From NCBI GenBank assembly GCA_018052705.1, contig JAGPMW010000002.1, forward strand, positions 62,001-126,000: 64,000 nucleotides of DNA, written 5' to 3'. This DNA is from Selenomonas sp. Its GTDB lineage: Bacteria; Bacillota; Negativicutes; Selenomonadales; Selenomonadaceae. Below the pieces are notes generated by a model that was not told the origin of the DNA, did not search any database, and was given only the letters and a program-made list of their open reading frames with translations. Both the position numbers and the translations under genes were made by a program. The first letter of the stretch is position 1. The number at the start of each line of letters is the position of its first letter. This document shows, in pieces, positions 1-8,764 of this stretch.

Positions 1-1
1 C

Positions 2-610
2 GAGCGCGAGATGGCTGCCGGCAATAAGACGCTGGGCCGCTTCGAGCTTTCTGATATTCCGCCAGCTCCGCGTGGCGTGCCAAAGATCGAAGTTTCCTTC
101 GATATCGATGCGAACGGTATTGTGCATGTATCGGCTAAGGATCTCGGCACGGGCAAAGAGCAGAAGATCACGATTCAGTCGGATGGCGGCATGAGTAAGG
201 AAGATATTGACCGTATGGTCAAAGAGGCTGAGGTTCATGCAACGGAAGACAAGAAGCAGAAGGAAGCTATCGATGTTCGCAATCAGGCTGACAGCTTCGT
301 TTATCAGGCCGAGAAGACCATCAAAGATCTTGGCGATAAGGCTGACAAGGCTCAGATTGAGAAAGTTCAGGCTGGTGTAGAGAAGGTCAAGGAAGCGCTC
401 AAGGGCGATGACGTTGAGACCATCAAGAAGGCACTGGAAGAAGCTCAGAAGCCGCTTTATGAGATGAGTGCTGCTGCCTATCAGCAGGCTCAGGCTGCAC
501 AGGGAGCTGCTGGCGCTCAGGGCGAGGCCGGTCCACAGGACAACGCCAAGAAAGCTGACGACGATGTAGTCGATGCTGAGTATACCGAAGTCAAAGACGA
601 AAAGAAATAA
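2..610 (+). CDS. dnaK: Chaperone DnaK, C-terminal part (cut by window start)
   Basis: This is the C-terminal third of the Hsp70 chaperone, which binds unfolded peptides in an ATP-dependent cycle with DnaJ and GrpE in the cytoplasm. The visible part starts inside the substrate-binding beta domain ([16 protein letters not shown], then [23 protein letters not shown], a DnaK hallmark). It continues through the alpha-helical lid and ends in a Gln/Ala/Gly linker and an acidic tail ([17 protein letters not shown]). The frame is open to the left edge, so the true start is outside. dnaJ follows after a perfect hairpin. Identity is certain. Confidence 0.97.
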   Translation, partial: EREMAAGNKTLGRFELSDIPPAPRGVPKIEVSFDIDANGIVHVSAKDLGTGKEQKITIQSDGGMSKEDIDRMVKEAEVHATEDKKQKEAIDVRNQADSFVYQAEKTIKDLGDKADKAQIEKVQAGVEKVKEALKGDDVETIKKALEEAQKPLYEMSAAAYQQAQAAQGAAGAQGEAGPQDNAKKADDDVVDAEYTEVKDEKK

Positions 611-631
611 TTCACGGTTTCAATACATGTA

Positions 632-665
632 CTGTTGGGAGTGACCTGTCACTCCCAACAGTTTT
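632..665 (+). terminator. Perfect 13-bp hairpin between dnaK and dnaJ
   Basis: A perfect inverted repeat (arms 632-644 and 649-661, loop CCTG) is followed by TTTT. It lies 22 bp after the dnaK stop and just before the dnaJ Shine-Dalgarno. With a short T tract and dnaJ close behind, it probably acts as a partial terminator or mRNA stabiliser that sets the DnaK:DnaJ ratio. That role is inferred. Confidence 0.7.
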
Positions 666-686
666 ATTAAGGATGGTGCAACGAAC

Positions 687-1853
687 GTGAGCGAGAAACG
701 CGATTACTATGAGGTACTGGGCGTTGACAAGAACGCTTCAGAAGCTGACTTGAAGAAGGCCTATAAAAAAATGGCCCGTAAATATCATCCAGATCTGAAC
801 CGCGATGATCCGAAAACGGCTGAGGCAAAGTTCAAAGAAGTCAATGAAGCCTATGATGTCCTTAAAGATCCGCAGAAAAAGGCACAGTATGACCAGTTCG
901 GTCATGCCGCGTTTGAAGGCGGCACAGGCGGTGGCGGCGGCTTTGGCGGCTTTGGCCAGGGGGGCTTTGGCGGCTTTGGCGGTGGTGGTGCCGAGGGCTT
1001 CGGCGATATCTTCGATATGTTCTTTGGCGGCGGCGGCGGTGGCGGCCGTTCCCGTCGTCCAGGGCCGGAACGCGGCAATGATCTGCGGTATGATTTGGAG
1101 ATTACCTTTGAAGAGGCCGCTTTCGGTAAGGAAGCGGAGCTCAGCATTCCGCGGACAGAGAACTGCGAGGCCTGTCATGGGACAGGGGCAGCACCGGGGA
1201 CGAGCCCTGAAGACTGCCCGGATTGTCATGGTTCAGGAACGAGGCAGACAGTCCAGAATACGCCGTTTGGCCGGATGGTTAACCAGACGACCTGCGGGCG
1301 CTGCCACGGGACGGGCAAGATTGTCAAGAATCCATGTGGCGACTGTCATGGAACGGGGCATAAGAAGGTCACGCGCAAGATTAAGGTCAATATTCCGAAA
1401 GGGGTTGATCAGGGCTCGCGTGTCCGCGTGACGGGTGGCGGCGAGGCCGGTGTCCGTGGCGGCGGCAATGGTGATTTATATGTTTACATCTTCATCAAGC
1501 CGCATAAGATCTTCCAGCGTCAGGGCAATGATGTTGTGGTTGAAGTGCCAGTATCCTTCGTTCAGGCAGCCCTGGGCGACAAGGTACAGGTGCCGACACT
1601 CGATGGCCCGGTTGATATGAAAGTGCCGGCAGGCACTCAGTCGGGCAAGGTTCTGCGTTTGCGCGACAAAGGTGTGCCGAATCTGCGTGGTGCCGGCCGT
1701 GGCGATGAACACGTTGTTATCAAGGTTCTGACGCCGCAGAACTTAAACCAGCGGCAGAAAGAATTGCTCAGAGAGTTTGGTGAGATCAGTGGCGATAAGG
1801 TTAATCCCGAGCAGAAGAGCTTTCTCGACAACCTGAAAAATCTGTTCAAATAA
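687..1853 (+). CDS. dnaJ: Chaperone DnaJ
   Basis: Hsp40 co-chaperone that delivers substrates to DnaK and stimulates its ATPase. The 388-residue protein has the full class I layout: J domain at about 1-72 with the HPD tripeptide (KYHPDLN), a long Gly/Phe-rich linker (about 75-120), a zinc domain with four CxxCxGxG repeats (about 158-225), and the C-terminal client-binding domains. The start is GTG at 687, about 12 nt after the AAGGATGG ribosome site, giving the usual N-terminus EKRDYYEVLG. It follows dnaK after a hairpin and ends before a strong terminator. Confidence 0.97.
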   Translation: MSEKRDYYEVLGVDKNASEADLKKAYKKMARKYHPDLNRDDPKTAEAKFKEVNEAYDVLKDPQKKAQYDQFGHAAFEGGTGGGGGFGGFGQGGFGGFGGGGAEGFGDIFDMFFGGGGGGGRSRRPGPERGNDLRYDLEITFEEAAFGKEAELSIPRTENCEACHGTGAAPGTSPEDCPDCHGSGTRQTVQNTPFGRMVNQTTCGRCHGTGKIVKNPCGDCHGTGHKKVTRKIKVNIPKGVDQGSRVRVTGGGEAGVRGGGNGDLYVYIFIKPHKIFQRQGNDVVVEVPVSFVQAALGDKVQVPTLDGPVDMKVPAGTQSGKVLRLRDKGVPNLRGAGRGDEHVVIKVLTPQNLNQRQKELLREFGEISGDKVNPEQKSFLDNLKNLFK

Positions 1854-1875
1854 ACCTCAGACAGACAGAATCTGC

Positions 1876-1912
1876 AACAAGTGAGAGTGTGATGCTCTCA
1901 CTTGTTTTTTTC
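1876..1912 (+). terminator. Rho-independent terminator after dnaJ
   Basis: Arms AACAAGTGAGAG (1876-1887) and CTCTCACTTGTT (1895-1906) are perfectly complementary and are followed by a run of T ending near 1911. This closes the heat-shock operon. Confidence 0.85.
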
Positions 1913-1930
1913 TGTAATAGAACGTATAAT
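1902..1930 (+). promoter_or_regulatory. Putative sigma-70 promoter for prmA operon
   Basis: TTGTTT (1902-1907) and TATAAT (1925-1930) are separated by 17 bp. The -35 element overlaps the right arm of the dnaJ terminator. The -10 is a perfect match and lies 57 bp upstream of the prmA start. Confidence 0.55.
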
Positions 1931-1986
1931 GAGTTATCTATCGTTTGTGTGCGCGACGAACCAGGAAAGAAAAGGAGCGATGTGTT

Positions 1987-2937
1987 TTGAAATGGGCCGA
2001 AATCAGTATTCAGACAACGCATGAGGCGACTGACGTTGTCGCCGAGATCTATCATGATCTGGGAGCTTCAGGCGTGGTTATTGAAGACCCAAAACTTCTG
2101 AATGACTATATTGATGCCGGAATGTGGGATTTCAGTAACATGACCCGGTCTGTGGATACGGATGCTGTGACTGTCAAAGCATATCTGCCGGTTGATGAAG
2201 ATCTCGATGAGAGACTGCGCCTGTTTGAGACGCGGATCAGCGAGTTTCAGGCTGTGACTGGTGATGGTATGGAAAAAGGGTCGTGTGCGATTTCCTGGGC
2301 AACAGTACAGGATGAAGACTGGTCTGAGAACTGGAAGAAATACTTTCATCCGGAAAAGGTTGGCAGCCTGATTGTCATCAAACCGACCTGGGAAGACTAT
2401 ACAGCAAGCCCCGACGACATCGTGATTGAACTGGATCCGGGGGCGGCTTTTGGTACAGGAACGCATCCTACGACGGCCATGTGTATTCGCGAGCTGGAGC
2501 TGCTGGTACGTGGCGGCATGCGGGTATTTGATGTGGGTACGGGATCGGGTGTGCTGTCAATTGCAGCGGCCAGGCTTGGTGCGGCAGATGTTACGGCTAT
2601 GGATTATGACCGCACAGCGGTCAATGTCGCTGAGGAGAATATCCGTCAGAATCAGCTTGAGGGGCAGATCAGGACCGGAATTAGTGATCTGCTCAAATCC
2701 TTTGAAGGGCAGGCAGACCTGATTGTGGCGAATATTATTGCCGATATCATCATCCGCCTGTTTGAGGAGCTCGATGAACATTTGGCGCCGGGAGGACATC
2801 TGCTGGCCTCAGGTATTATTGCGGAGCGTCTGCCCGATGTGACGGAGGCCTGCCTGGCACACGGGTTTACTGTCGACAAGGTCATTGAGGAAAAGGGCTG
2901 GGCGGCTATGGTCATCAGCCGGGGCGGGATGGTATGA
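1987..2937 (+). CDS. prmA: Ribosomal protein L11 methyltransferase
   Basis: PrmA trimethylates ribosomal protein L11 using S-adenosylmethionine. The N-terminal recognition domain is followed by a Rossmann methyltransferase fold with the SAM loop VFDVGTGSGVLSIAAARLGA and the catalytic VANIIADI motif. I chose the TTG at 1987 (KWAEISIQTTHEATD follows) because AAGGAG at 1972-1977 sits 9 nt upstream; the in-frame GTG at 1945 would add 14 unlikely residues and has no ribosome site. It overlaps rsmE by 4 nt (ATGA), so the two are translationally coupled. Confidence 0.93.
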   Translation: MKWAEISIQTTHEATDVVAEIYHDLGASGVVIEDPKLLNDYIDAGMWDFSNMTRSVDTDAVTVKAYLPVDEDLDERLRLFETRISEFQAVTGDGMEKGSCAISWATVQDEDWSENWKKYFHPEKVGSLIVIKPTWEDYTASPDDIVIELDPGAAFGTGTHPTTAMCIRELELLVRGGMRVFDVGTGSGVLSIAAARLGAADVTAMDYDRTAVNVAEENIRQNQLEGQIRTGISDLLKSFEGQADLIVANIIADIIIRLFEELDEHLAPGGHLLASGIIAERLPDVTEACLAHGFTVDKVIEEKGWAAMVISRGGMV

Positions 2938-3674
2938 GGCGGCTCTTCTATAAAGGGACGCTGGCAGCTGCCATCGAGATAACTGGTGATGATGCCCATC
3001 ATCTGATGCATGTGATGCGTGCGAAAGAAGGGCAGGAAGTCATCGTTGTCGATGATGAGAATCAGGTGGCACGTATGGCCATGTCGGCCTTTCGTGAGGG
3101 GGCTGTGACGCTCACACTGCAGGAGCGGCTGGCGGCGGACACAGAGTCGCCTATTGGACTGGTGCTCGCACAGTGCCTGCTAAAGGCCGATAAAATGGAT
3201 CTGGTCGTGCAGAAAGCGGTTGAGCTGGGGGCGGTTGGGGTTATTCCCGTGCGCAGCCAGAACTGCGTCGTGCGCTATGATGCGAAAAAGGCGGCAGCCC
3301 GCCGCGACCGTTGGCAGAAGATTGCCAATGAGGCCGCCAAACAGTGCGGCCGGACGGCGCTGCTGTCTGTTGCAGCTGTTACGGATCTGAACGATTTTCT
3401 GCAGCAGAACGCGGCGGCTGCTGAGTCGGAGCTGATTTTTTTCTATGAGAATGAACAGGATCAGACTGTGAAGAGTTATCTGTCGCAGGTGCAGGCAAAA
3501 CGTATTGTGCTGCTGGTTGGGCCTGAGGGTGGCTTTTCACTGGATGAGGCGACTGCCGTAGCAGCTGCCTCTGGCCACAGCGTGACGCTTGGCCCGCGTA
3601 TTCTGCGGGCGGAGACGGCTGCGCTTACGGCGCTGGCTGTTGTACAATACGAAAAAGGAGATTTGGGTGCCTGA
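2934..3674 (+). CDS. rsmE: 16S rRNA (uracil-1498-N3)-methyltransferase
   Basis: RsmE methylates U1498 of 16S rRNA in the decoding region of assembled 30S subunits. The 246-residue length fits the family. The SPOUT fold signatures are clear near the C-terminus: LVGPEGGFSLDEA and LGPRILRAETAAL, which form the knotted SAM site. A PUA-like N-terminal part precedes them. The start overlaps the prmA stop in ATGA. It follows prmA and precedes mtaB exactly as yqeU does in Bacillus subtilis. Confidence 0.95.
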   Translation: MRRLFYKGTLAAAIEITGDDAHHLMHVMRAKEGQEVIVVDDENQVARMAMSAFREGAVTLTLQERLAADTESPIGLVLAQCLLKADKMDLVVQKAVELGAVGVIPVRSQNCVVRYDAKKAAARRDRWQKIANEAAKQCGRTALLSVAAVTDLNDFLQQNAAAAESELIFFYENEQDQTVKSYLSQVQAKRIVLLVGPEGGFSLDEATAVAAASGHSVTLGPRILRAETAALTALAVVQYEKGDLGA

Positions 3675-3699
3675 TCGCACGTTGGAATGGAAAGGAAGA

Positions 3700-5010
3700 A
3701 TGAATTTGCCAAAGGTGGCATTAACGACGCTCGGCTGTAAGGTTAACCAGTTCGAGACAGAATCCATGGAAGGTCTTTTTAAGAAGAATGGCTATGATAT
3801 TGTGCCGTTCGAGGAAAAGGCAGATTTCTACGTCATCAATACCTGCTCGGTTACAAGCCTGGGCGATCGTAAATCCCGCCAGATCATCCGGCGGGCCCAG
3901 CGAATGAATGAGCAGGCGGTTATTGCGGTCTGTGGCTGCTATGCACAGGTCCATCCGGAGGAAATCAAGGCTATCGAAGGCGTGCGGGTAGTGCTCGGCA
4001 CGAAGGAGCGCAGCCATATCGTTGAGTATGTCGAGCAGGCGGCCCGCGAGGATGGCATTCTGGATGAAGTCGGCAATATCATGGAGGCAAAGGAATTTGA
4101 GGATATTCCACTCTATGATATGCCGCAGCGGACGCGCGCGTTCCTCAAGATTGAGGATGGCTGCCAGAATTTTTGCTCATACTGTATTATCCCCTATGCC
4201 CGCGGACCAGTGAAGTCCCGTCATCTGGACAAGATTCATGCCGAAGCAGTCAAACTGGTGGCGGCAGGATTCAAAGAGATTGTGTTGACGGGCATCCATC
4301 TGGGGGCCTACGGCCGCGATCTGGCAGAAGAAGTGACGCTGGCTGATGCCTGCCGCGAGGTTCTCAAGGCTGAAGGACTGAAGCGGCTGCGTCTGGGCTC
4401 GCTGGAGTCGATTGAGCTGTCGCCGGATCTCTTTGAGCTCATCCGCTCTGACGAGCGATTCTGTGCACATCTGCACCTGCCTTTGCAGGCGGGATCGGAT
4501 GCTGTGCTCAAAGATATGAACCGTCATTATGATACGGCGGAATTTGCGCGCCTCATCGAGCGCGTGGAGTCGGAGGTGCCAGGGGTTGCGGTATCGACGG
4601 ATATTATCGTTGGCTTCCCGGGGGAGACCGACGATGAATTCCAGTCTGGCTTGGATTTTGTGGCGAAGATGAATTTTTCGCGTATGCATGTGTTCCCCTA
4701 CTCGCGCCGCAGCGGCACTCCTGCCGCGGAGCGCCAGGATCAGGTGCCAGAGCCCGTTAAGAAAGACCGCGTACATCGTATGCAGGCCTTGGCAGCCCGC
4801 AAGGCCGAGGAATTTCACCGGCAGTTTATTGGTCAGACCATGCGGGTTTTGTTTGAAACGACGACGGATGGGATTACTGATGGGCTGACCGATAATTATA
4901 TCCGGGTCTATACGGATGATTCAGTGGAAGATGGCGAAATCTATGAGGTCCGACTCGAACAGCTGCATCAGGATGGTGTTTTTGGACATGTTGTTGTGCC
5001 GAATAAATAA
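3700..5010 (+). CDS. mtaB: tRNA t6A37 methylthiotransferase MtaB
   Basis: MtaB is a radical-SAM enzyme that converts t6A37 to ms2t6A in ANN-decoding tRNAs. The order is: N-terminal MTTase domain (VALTTLGCKVNQFE, with cluster cysteines), central radical-SAM core with the CxxxCxxC motif (GCQNFCSYCIIPYARG), and a C-terminal TRAM domain. The ATG at 3700 gives the normal family N-terminus; an in-frame GTG at 3667 has a better spaced ribosome site (AAAAAGGAG) and would add 11 residues, so the start is uncertain. It follows rsmE directly. Confidence 0.93.
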   Translation: MNLPKVALTTLGCKVNQFETESMEGLFKKNGYDIVPFEEKADFYVINTCSVTSLGDRKSRQIIRRAQRMNEQAVIAVCGCYAQVHPEEIKAIEGVRVVLGTKERSHIVEYVEQAAREDGILDEVGNIMEAKEFEDIPLYDMPQRTRAFLKIEDGCQNFCSYCIIPYARGPVKSRHLDKIHAEAVKLVAAGFKEIVLTGIHLGAYGRDLAEEVTLADACREVLKAEGLKRLRLGSLESIELSPDLFELIRSDERFCAHLHLPLQAGSDAVLKDMNRHYDTAEFARLIERVESEVPGVAVSTDIIVGFPGETDDEFQSGLDFVAKMNFSRMHVFPYSRRSGTPAAERQDQVPEPVKKDRVHRMQALAARKAEEFHRQFIGQTMRVLFETTTDGITDGLTDNYIRVYTDDSVEDGEIYEVRLEQLHQDGVFGHVVVPNK

Positions 5011-5121
5011 ATTTTTTGGTTTAGCAGGGTTTAGCGATTTTAGATCGAATAGTATAAAGAGTATCTGATTTTCCAAAGGCATTCTTTTGTATTGGGATAA
5101 TCAGCAAAGGAGGTGTTTTAG

Positions 5122-5469
5122 ATGGCAGATTGTATTTTTTGCAAGATTGCGCAGAAGGAGATCCCTTCTCAGCTTGTCTATGAAGATGAACAGGTGGCAG
5201 CCTTCAGTGATCTGGAGCCGCAGGCTCCCGTCCATGTACTGGTGATTCCGAAAAAGCATGTAGAGAGCCTGTTGGCACTTACGGCAGTGGATAAAGACCT
5301 GATTTCCCATATCATGATTGACGTGATTCCGCATTTAGCGAAAGAGCTGCATGTCGATGAGAAGGGGTTCCGTGTCGTTGCCAATACGGGCGATGAAGGT
5401 GGCCAGAGTGTCAAGCATCTGCATTTCCACCTCCTGGGCGGCCGGTCCATGCAATGGCCGCCGGGCTGA
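5122..5469 (+). CDS. hinT: HIT-family purine nucleotide hydrolase
   Basis: Histidine-triad protein of the HINT branch, expected to hydrolyse adenosine phosphoramidates. The 115-residue protein starts CIFCKIAQKEIPS and carries the catalytic triad motif HLHFHLLGG near the C-terminus; both are diagnostic. Translation starts at ATG 5122 behind a near-perfect AAAGGAGGTG ribosome site. It lies between mtaB and rpsU. The cellular substrate cannot be read from sequence. Confidence 0.93.
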   Translation: MADCIFCKIAQKEIPSQLVYEDEQVAAFSDLEPQAPVHVLVIPKKHVESLLALTAVDKDLISHIMIDVIPHLAKELHVDEKGFRVVANTGDEGGQSVKHLHFHLLGGRSMQWPPG

Positions 5470-5487
5470 TAAGTCTTTGGATAAGTG

Positions 5488-5517
5488 TTGACAGGCTATT
5501 ACCCGTTGATGTATAAT
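5488..5517 (+). promoter_or_regulatory. Consensus promoter for rpsU
   Basis: TTGACA (5488-5493) and TATAAT (5512-5517) are both perfect, with an 18-bp spacer. The rpsU start is 59 bp downstream behind a GGAGGGGG ribosome site. High ribosomal-protein expression fits. Confidence 0.85.
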
Positions 5518-5575
5518 TGTGTGGTGTAGTTATGAAACACAAACTCCCATGTTAAGTGGAGGGGGGGAAAAATAG

Positions 5576-5758
5576 ATGGCAAACGAAATCAAAGTTGGTA
5601 AAAACGAAACGATCGATAGTGCTCTCCGCCGCTTCAAGCGTATGTCCCAGAAGGCTGGTACGCTGGCTGAAGTGAGAAAACGTGAACATTATGAGAAACC
5701 GAGCGTTCGCCGCAAGAAGAAGTCTGAGGCAGCTCGTAAACGCAAATTCAGAGGTTAA
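5576..5758 (+). CDS. rpsU: 30S ribosomal protein S21
   Basis: The 60-residue basic protein reads as S21 from end to end: N-terminal [19 protein letters not shown] and an Arg/Lys-rich C-terminus ([18 protein letters not shown]). S21 binds the 30S platform and supports initiation. It has its own consensus promoter and is followed by a terminator, then yqeY, the usual Firmicutes order. Confidence 0.97.
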   Translation: MANEIKVGKNETIDSALRRFKRMSQKAGTLAEVRKREHYEKPSVRRKKKSEAARKRKFRG

Positions 5759-5775
5759 TTCCGAAGATATTGTGT

Positions 5776-5819
5776 GGGGCATCTGCGAGTCGGAAGATTC
5801 TCAGATGCCTCTTTATTTT
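5776..5819 (+). terminator. Terminator-like hairpin after rpsU
   Basis: GGGGCATCTG (5776-5785) pairs with CAGATGCCTC (5802-5811), with one G-T pair and a 16-nt loop, followed by TTTATTTT. It likely limits read-through from the strong rpsU promoter into yqeY. Confidence 0.7.
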
Positions 5820-5844
5820 GCGATTTGAAAGGAAGTAATCCATT

Positions 5845-6291
5845 ATGGCACTGAAAGATCAGTTGATGGCTGATATGAAAGAAGCCATGAAGGCCCATGA
5901 TAAGGACCGTCTGGCTGTTATTCGCATGGTCCGTGGCGCAGTCCGCCAACAGGAGATCGACGGCAAGAAAGAACTTGAGGACAGCGATGTGATCGCGGTT
6001 ATTAGCAAGGAAGTCAAGATGCGCAGGGATTCCATTGAGGAATTCAATAAGGGCAGCCGTCAGGATCTGGTGGAGAAGACACAGGCTGAGATCGATATCC
6101 TGATGCCATATCTGCCGGCGCAGCTTTCGGAAGACGAGGTACGTGAGCTGGTAAAAGCTGCAGTTGAGGCGACCGGGGCCAAGACCCAGAAGGATATGGG
6201 CAAGGTGATGGGGAAACTCATGCCAAAGGTCAAAGGCTGCGCTGATGGCAAGATGGTGAATAACATTGTCCGCAGTATGCTGCAGGACTGA
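5845..6291 (+). CDS. yqeY: GatB/YqeY domain protein
   Basis: This 148-residue protein matches the YqeY family: N-terminal helical region (LKDQLMADMKEAMKAHDKDRLAVIRMVRGAVRQQEID) and a C-terminal domain related to the tail of GatB, which in the amidotransferase contacts tRNA (DMGKVMGKLMPKVKGCADGKMVNNIV). The precise function is unknown; a link to tRNA amidation is inferred from the shared domain. It follows rpsU, as in Bacillus, and ends at a strong terminator. Confidence 0.9.
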   Translation: MALKDQLMADMKEAMKAHDKDRLAVIRMVRGAVRQQEIDGKKELEDSDVIAVISKEVKMRRDSIEEFNKGSRQDLVEKTQAEIDILMPYLPAQLSEDEVRELVKAAVEATGAKTQKDMGKVMGKLMPKVKGCADGKMVNNIVRSMLQD

Positions 6292-6353
6292 GCTTAAGTG
6301 GAGCGGCGGCGACTATTGTCGGTGCTAAGCAGATTTTCATGTTGATTATGTAA

Positions 6354-6388
6354 AATAGGATCGTATGATATACGGTCTTATTTTTTTT
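6354..6388 (+). terminator. Terminator after yqeY
   Basis: A 13-bp stem (6354-6366 with 6370-6382; two G-T pairs) with a 3-nt loop leads into eight T residues (6381-6388). Confidence 0.75.
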
Positions 6389-6440
6389 GCAGGGATTTGA
6401 CCTGACTATGGGGAATATCTTTAGGAGAGGAGGTGGGCGT

Positions 6441-7076
6441 ATGGAGTTTATCGTAGGGATGCCGTTATTGCAGATGCTTTTGCTGGCAATTATGTTTCTG
6501 GCAATCATGGTGGAGATTAAGACTGGCGGCATGGGCGGCGGCGTGCTGCTCGGGCTCGTGGCTGCGGGTGTATTCTGGGGCAGTCAGTACGTAAAGGGAT
6601 TGGTCGATCTTTACCAGATCGCGATTTTCCTGGCAGGTATCCTTTGCATCATTGTTGAGCTTCTGCTGCCAACGGTCGGGCTGCTGGCTGGTGTCGGGGT
6701 TGCATTTATGCTCTATAGCGTGGTGTTGGCGCTTGGCGGGGATCTGAACGCCCTTTATGCGATGCTGATTTCGTTTGCTATAGCGATGGCGGTTTTTGCA
6801 TTTGTGGTGAAGAAACTGCCGTCGAGCCGGTTATGGAACAAGGTCGTACTCAAGGATCAGTCGAGTGCCAGCCGGGGCTATGTTAGTGCTGAGCCGCGGA
6901 GCGAACTGCTCGGGCAGACAGGGACCGTGCTGACAGAACTGCGCCCAGCCGGGTCGGCCCTGATTGAGGGCAGGCCGGTTGATGTGGTATCGGAGGGGGC
7001 ATTCGTGTCTAAAGGCGAAACTGTGACAGTTGTGGCGGTGTATGGCAGCCGGGTTGTAGTCCGGAAGACGGGATGA
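6441..7076 (+). CDS. nfeD: NfeD-like membrane protein
   Basis: NfeD proteins are membrane partners of flotillins. The 211-residue protein has about four closely spaced hydrophobic segments (about residues 5-22, 34-50, 55-85 and 95-120) and then a soluble C-terminal OB-fold domain ([20 protein letters not shown] ... [16 protein letters not shown]). The serine-protease domain found in long NfeD forms is absent, so this is the short type. ATG 6441 follows GGAGAGGAGG. floA lies 40 bp downstream, the typical pairing. Confidence 0.9.
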   Translation: MEFIVGMPLLQMLLLAIMFLAIMVEIKTGGMGGGVLLGLVAAGVFWGSQYVKGLVDLYQIAIFLAGILCIIVELLLPTVGLLAGVGVAFMLYSVVLALGGDLNALYAMLISFAIAMAVFAFVVKKLPSSRLWNKVVLKDQSSASRGYVSAEPRSELLGQTGTVLTELRPAGSALIEGRPVDVVSEGAFVSKGETVTVVAVYGSRVVVRKTG

Positions 7077-7116
7077 GATTAACAGTCGGCTGTTTTATTT
7101 TGAAGGAGGTTTTTTT

Positions 7117-8118
7117 ATGAGTGGATTGATTGGTTCAGGGTTCTTTTTAGTGCTGATGATTGCAGTAGTCATGGTATTTCTGCATTTTGTTCCATTGGGG
7201 CTGTGGATATCGGCCCTGGCTGCTAATGTTCAGGTTAATATTGTTACGCTGGTTGGTATGCGGATGCGCCGGGTACCTCCAGCTAAAATCATCCTGCCGC
7301 TCATCAAGGCGAATAAAGCCGGGCTGGATGTGCAGGTCAATCAGCTCGAGGCACATTATCTGGCCGGCGGCAATGTGGATAAGGTCGTTGATGCCCTGAT
7401 TGCGGCACATCGGGCACAGATCCCTTTGCCGTTTGAGCGTTCTGCGGCTATTGATCTGGCTGGCCGGGATGTGCTTCAGGCCGTGCAGATGAGTGTTAAT
7501 CCGAAAGTGATCGAGACGCCGATTGTGTCCGCTGTGGCTAAGAATGGCATTGAACTTAAGATCAAGGCGCGGGTCACGGTCCGGGCGAACATCGACCGGC
7601 TGGTCGGTGGTGCTGGCGAACCGACAATCATTGCGCGTGTTGGCGAGGGAATTGTCACGACCGTTGGTTCCTCGGCAAATCATAATGATGTGCTGGCGAA
7701 TCCGGATGATATATCCAAGACGGTTCTGGGCAAAGGACTTGATGCAGGTACGGCCTTTGAAATTCTATCCATCGATATTGCAGATGTCGATGTCGGGCGC
7801 AACATAGGTGCTGAATTACAGACCGATCAGGCTGAGGCCGACAAGCGTATCGCCCAGGCAAAGGCTGAGGAGCGCCGGGCAATGGCCGTAGCCAAGGAGC
7901 AGGAGATGAAGGCTTACACGCAGGAGATGGAAGCAAAGGTGGTTGAAGCACAGGCTGAGGTGCCGCATGCTATGGCACAGGCTCTTCGTGACGGTAAGCT
8001 CGGTGTCATGGACTACTACAACCTGAACAATGTACAGGCGGATACAGATATGCGCAATGCCATCAGTCATGCTGATGGCAAGAGTAAGCTGCAGGCACCA
8101 GCTGCTCCAGTGAAATAA
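7117..8118 (+). CDS. floA: Flotillin-like protein FloA
   Basis: FloA scaffolds ordered membrane microdomains. The 333-residue protein has an N-terminal hairpin membrane anchor (about residues 7-40), an SPFH/PHB-like middle ([30 protein letters not shown]), and a coiled coil rich in Glu and Ala (about 225-285: [20 protein letters not shown]). It aligns with YqfA of Bacillus along its length. It starts at ATG behind AAGGAGG. nfeD is upstream, and a small proline-rich gene follows after 13 bp. Confidence 0.95.
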   Translation: MSGLIGSGFFLVLMIAVVMVFLHFVPLGLWISALAANVQVNIVTLVGMRMRRVPPAKIILPLIKANKAGLDVQVNQLEAHYLAGGNVDKVVDALIAAHRAQIPLPFERSAAIDLAGRDVLQAVQMSVNPKVIETPIVSAVAKNGIELKIKARVTVRANIDRLVGGAGEPTIIARVGEGIVTTVGSSANHNDVLANPDDISKTVLGKGLDAGTAFEILSIDIADVDVGRNIGAELQTDQAEADKRIAQAKAEERRAMAVAKEQEMKAYTQEMEAKVVEAQAEVPHAMAQALRDGKLGVMDYYNLNNVQADTDMRNAISHADGKSKLQAPAAPVK

Positions 8119-8131
8119 AGGAGGGATTGGT

Positions 8132-8539
8132 ATGGAACCCATCCTGATCATTATCCTGTTTGCGCTGCTGGCTGTTTTGTCTGACAAATTGGGCGGGAAG
8201 AAAAAGATTCCAGCCCGTCCACGGCGCGATATCGATAGCCAGCTGCCGCCATCAGTGCCCCAGCCATGGCCTGGGCAGCGCCGGGATGCACCGGCACCTG
8301 CTCATGGGCCGCAGCCAGTTGTTATGGGCAGGTCTCCAGCTCCTGCAATGGCTCCAGCAGACCATCAACTGCAGTCAACAGCTGAGCCCGGGCTGGCCGG
8401 TCGAGTATCCCCCGCTCAGTCAATCCAGCCGCCACGGCCAATGCTGCCGCCATTGACGGCGGGGACGGTGCAGCAGGCTGTAGTGATGGCTGAAATATTG
8501 GGACGGCCAAAGTCCTGGCGACAGTTTCAAAGACGCTGA
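8132..8539 (+). CDS. Small membrane-anchored proline-rich protein, unknown
   Basis: I do not recognise this 135-residue protein. It has one hydrophobic segment at the N-terminus (PILIIILFALLAVLSD), a basic stretch (GGKKKIPARPRR), a long Pro/Gln/Ala-rich region (about 40-115), and a C-terminal block with AEILGRPKSWR. The layout suggests a short membrane anchor with a flexible cytoplasmic tail and a terminal docking motif. It starts 13 bp after floA with AAGGAGGG upstream, so it is probably co-transcribed with nfeD and floA; a role as a FloA partner is inference only. Confidence 0.75.
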   Translation: MEPILIIILFALLAVLSDKLGGKKKIPARPRRDIDSQLPPSVPQPWPGQRRDAPAPAHGPQPVVMGRSPAPAMAPADHQLQSTAEPGLAGRVSPAQSIQPPRPMLPPLTAGTVQQAVVMAEILGRPKSWRQFQRR

Positions 8540-8540
8540 A

Positions 8541-8586
8541 AATTGGTGCGTGGGTATTTATAGATGCCCACGCATCAATTTTTTTA
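8541..8586 (+). terminator. Strong terminator after the floA operon
   Basis: A 14-bp stem (8541-8554 with 8567-8580, one G-T pair) ends in a T run through 8585. The remaining bases to the next gene (8587-8764) hold no gene I can support. Confidence 0.85.
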
Positions 8587-8764
8587 TGCACCTTTGTCGG
8601 TGGGGGCTCTTATGATTTTGCAGCAGAAGTGTGATGAATTTATTTTATGAAAGGCTGGTAAAAGGCAATAAAAAGTTTATCGATGACAAATATGGGGAAA
8701 TGTAGTAATATTATACAATATGCTATGCGGAAGTGATGACAGTAGGATTTTGTAGGTGATAAAT

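Noticed and set aside
738..1229. Long minus-strand reading frame inside dnaJ
   Set aside because: It is the complement of the Gly-rich DnaJ coding sequence, has no ribosome site and low-complexity composition.
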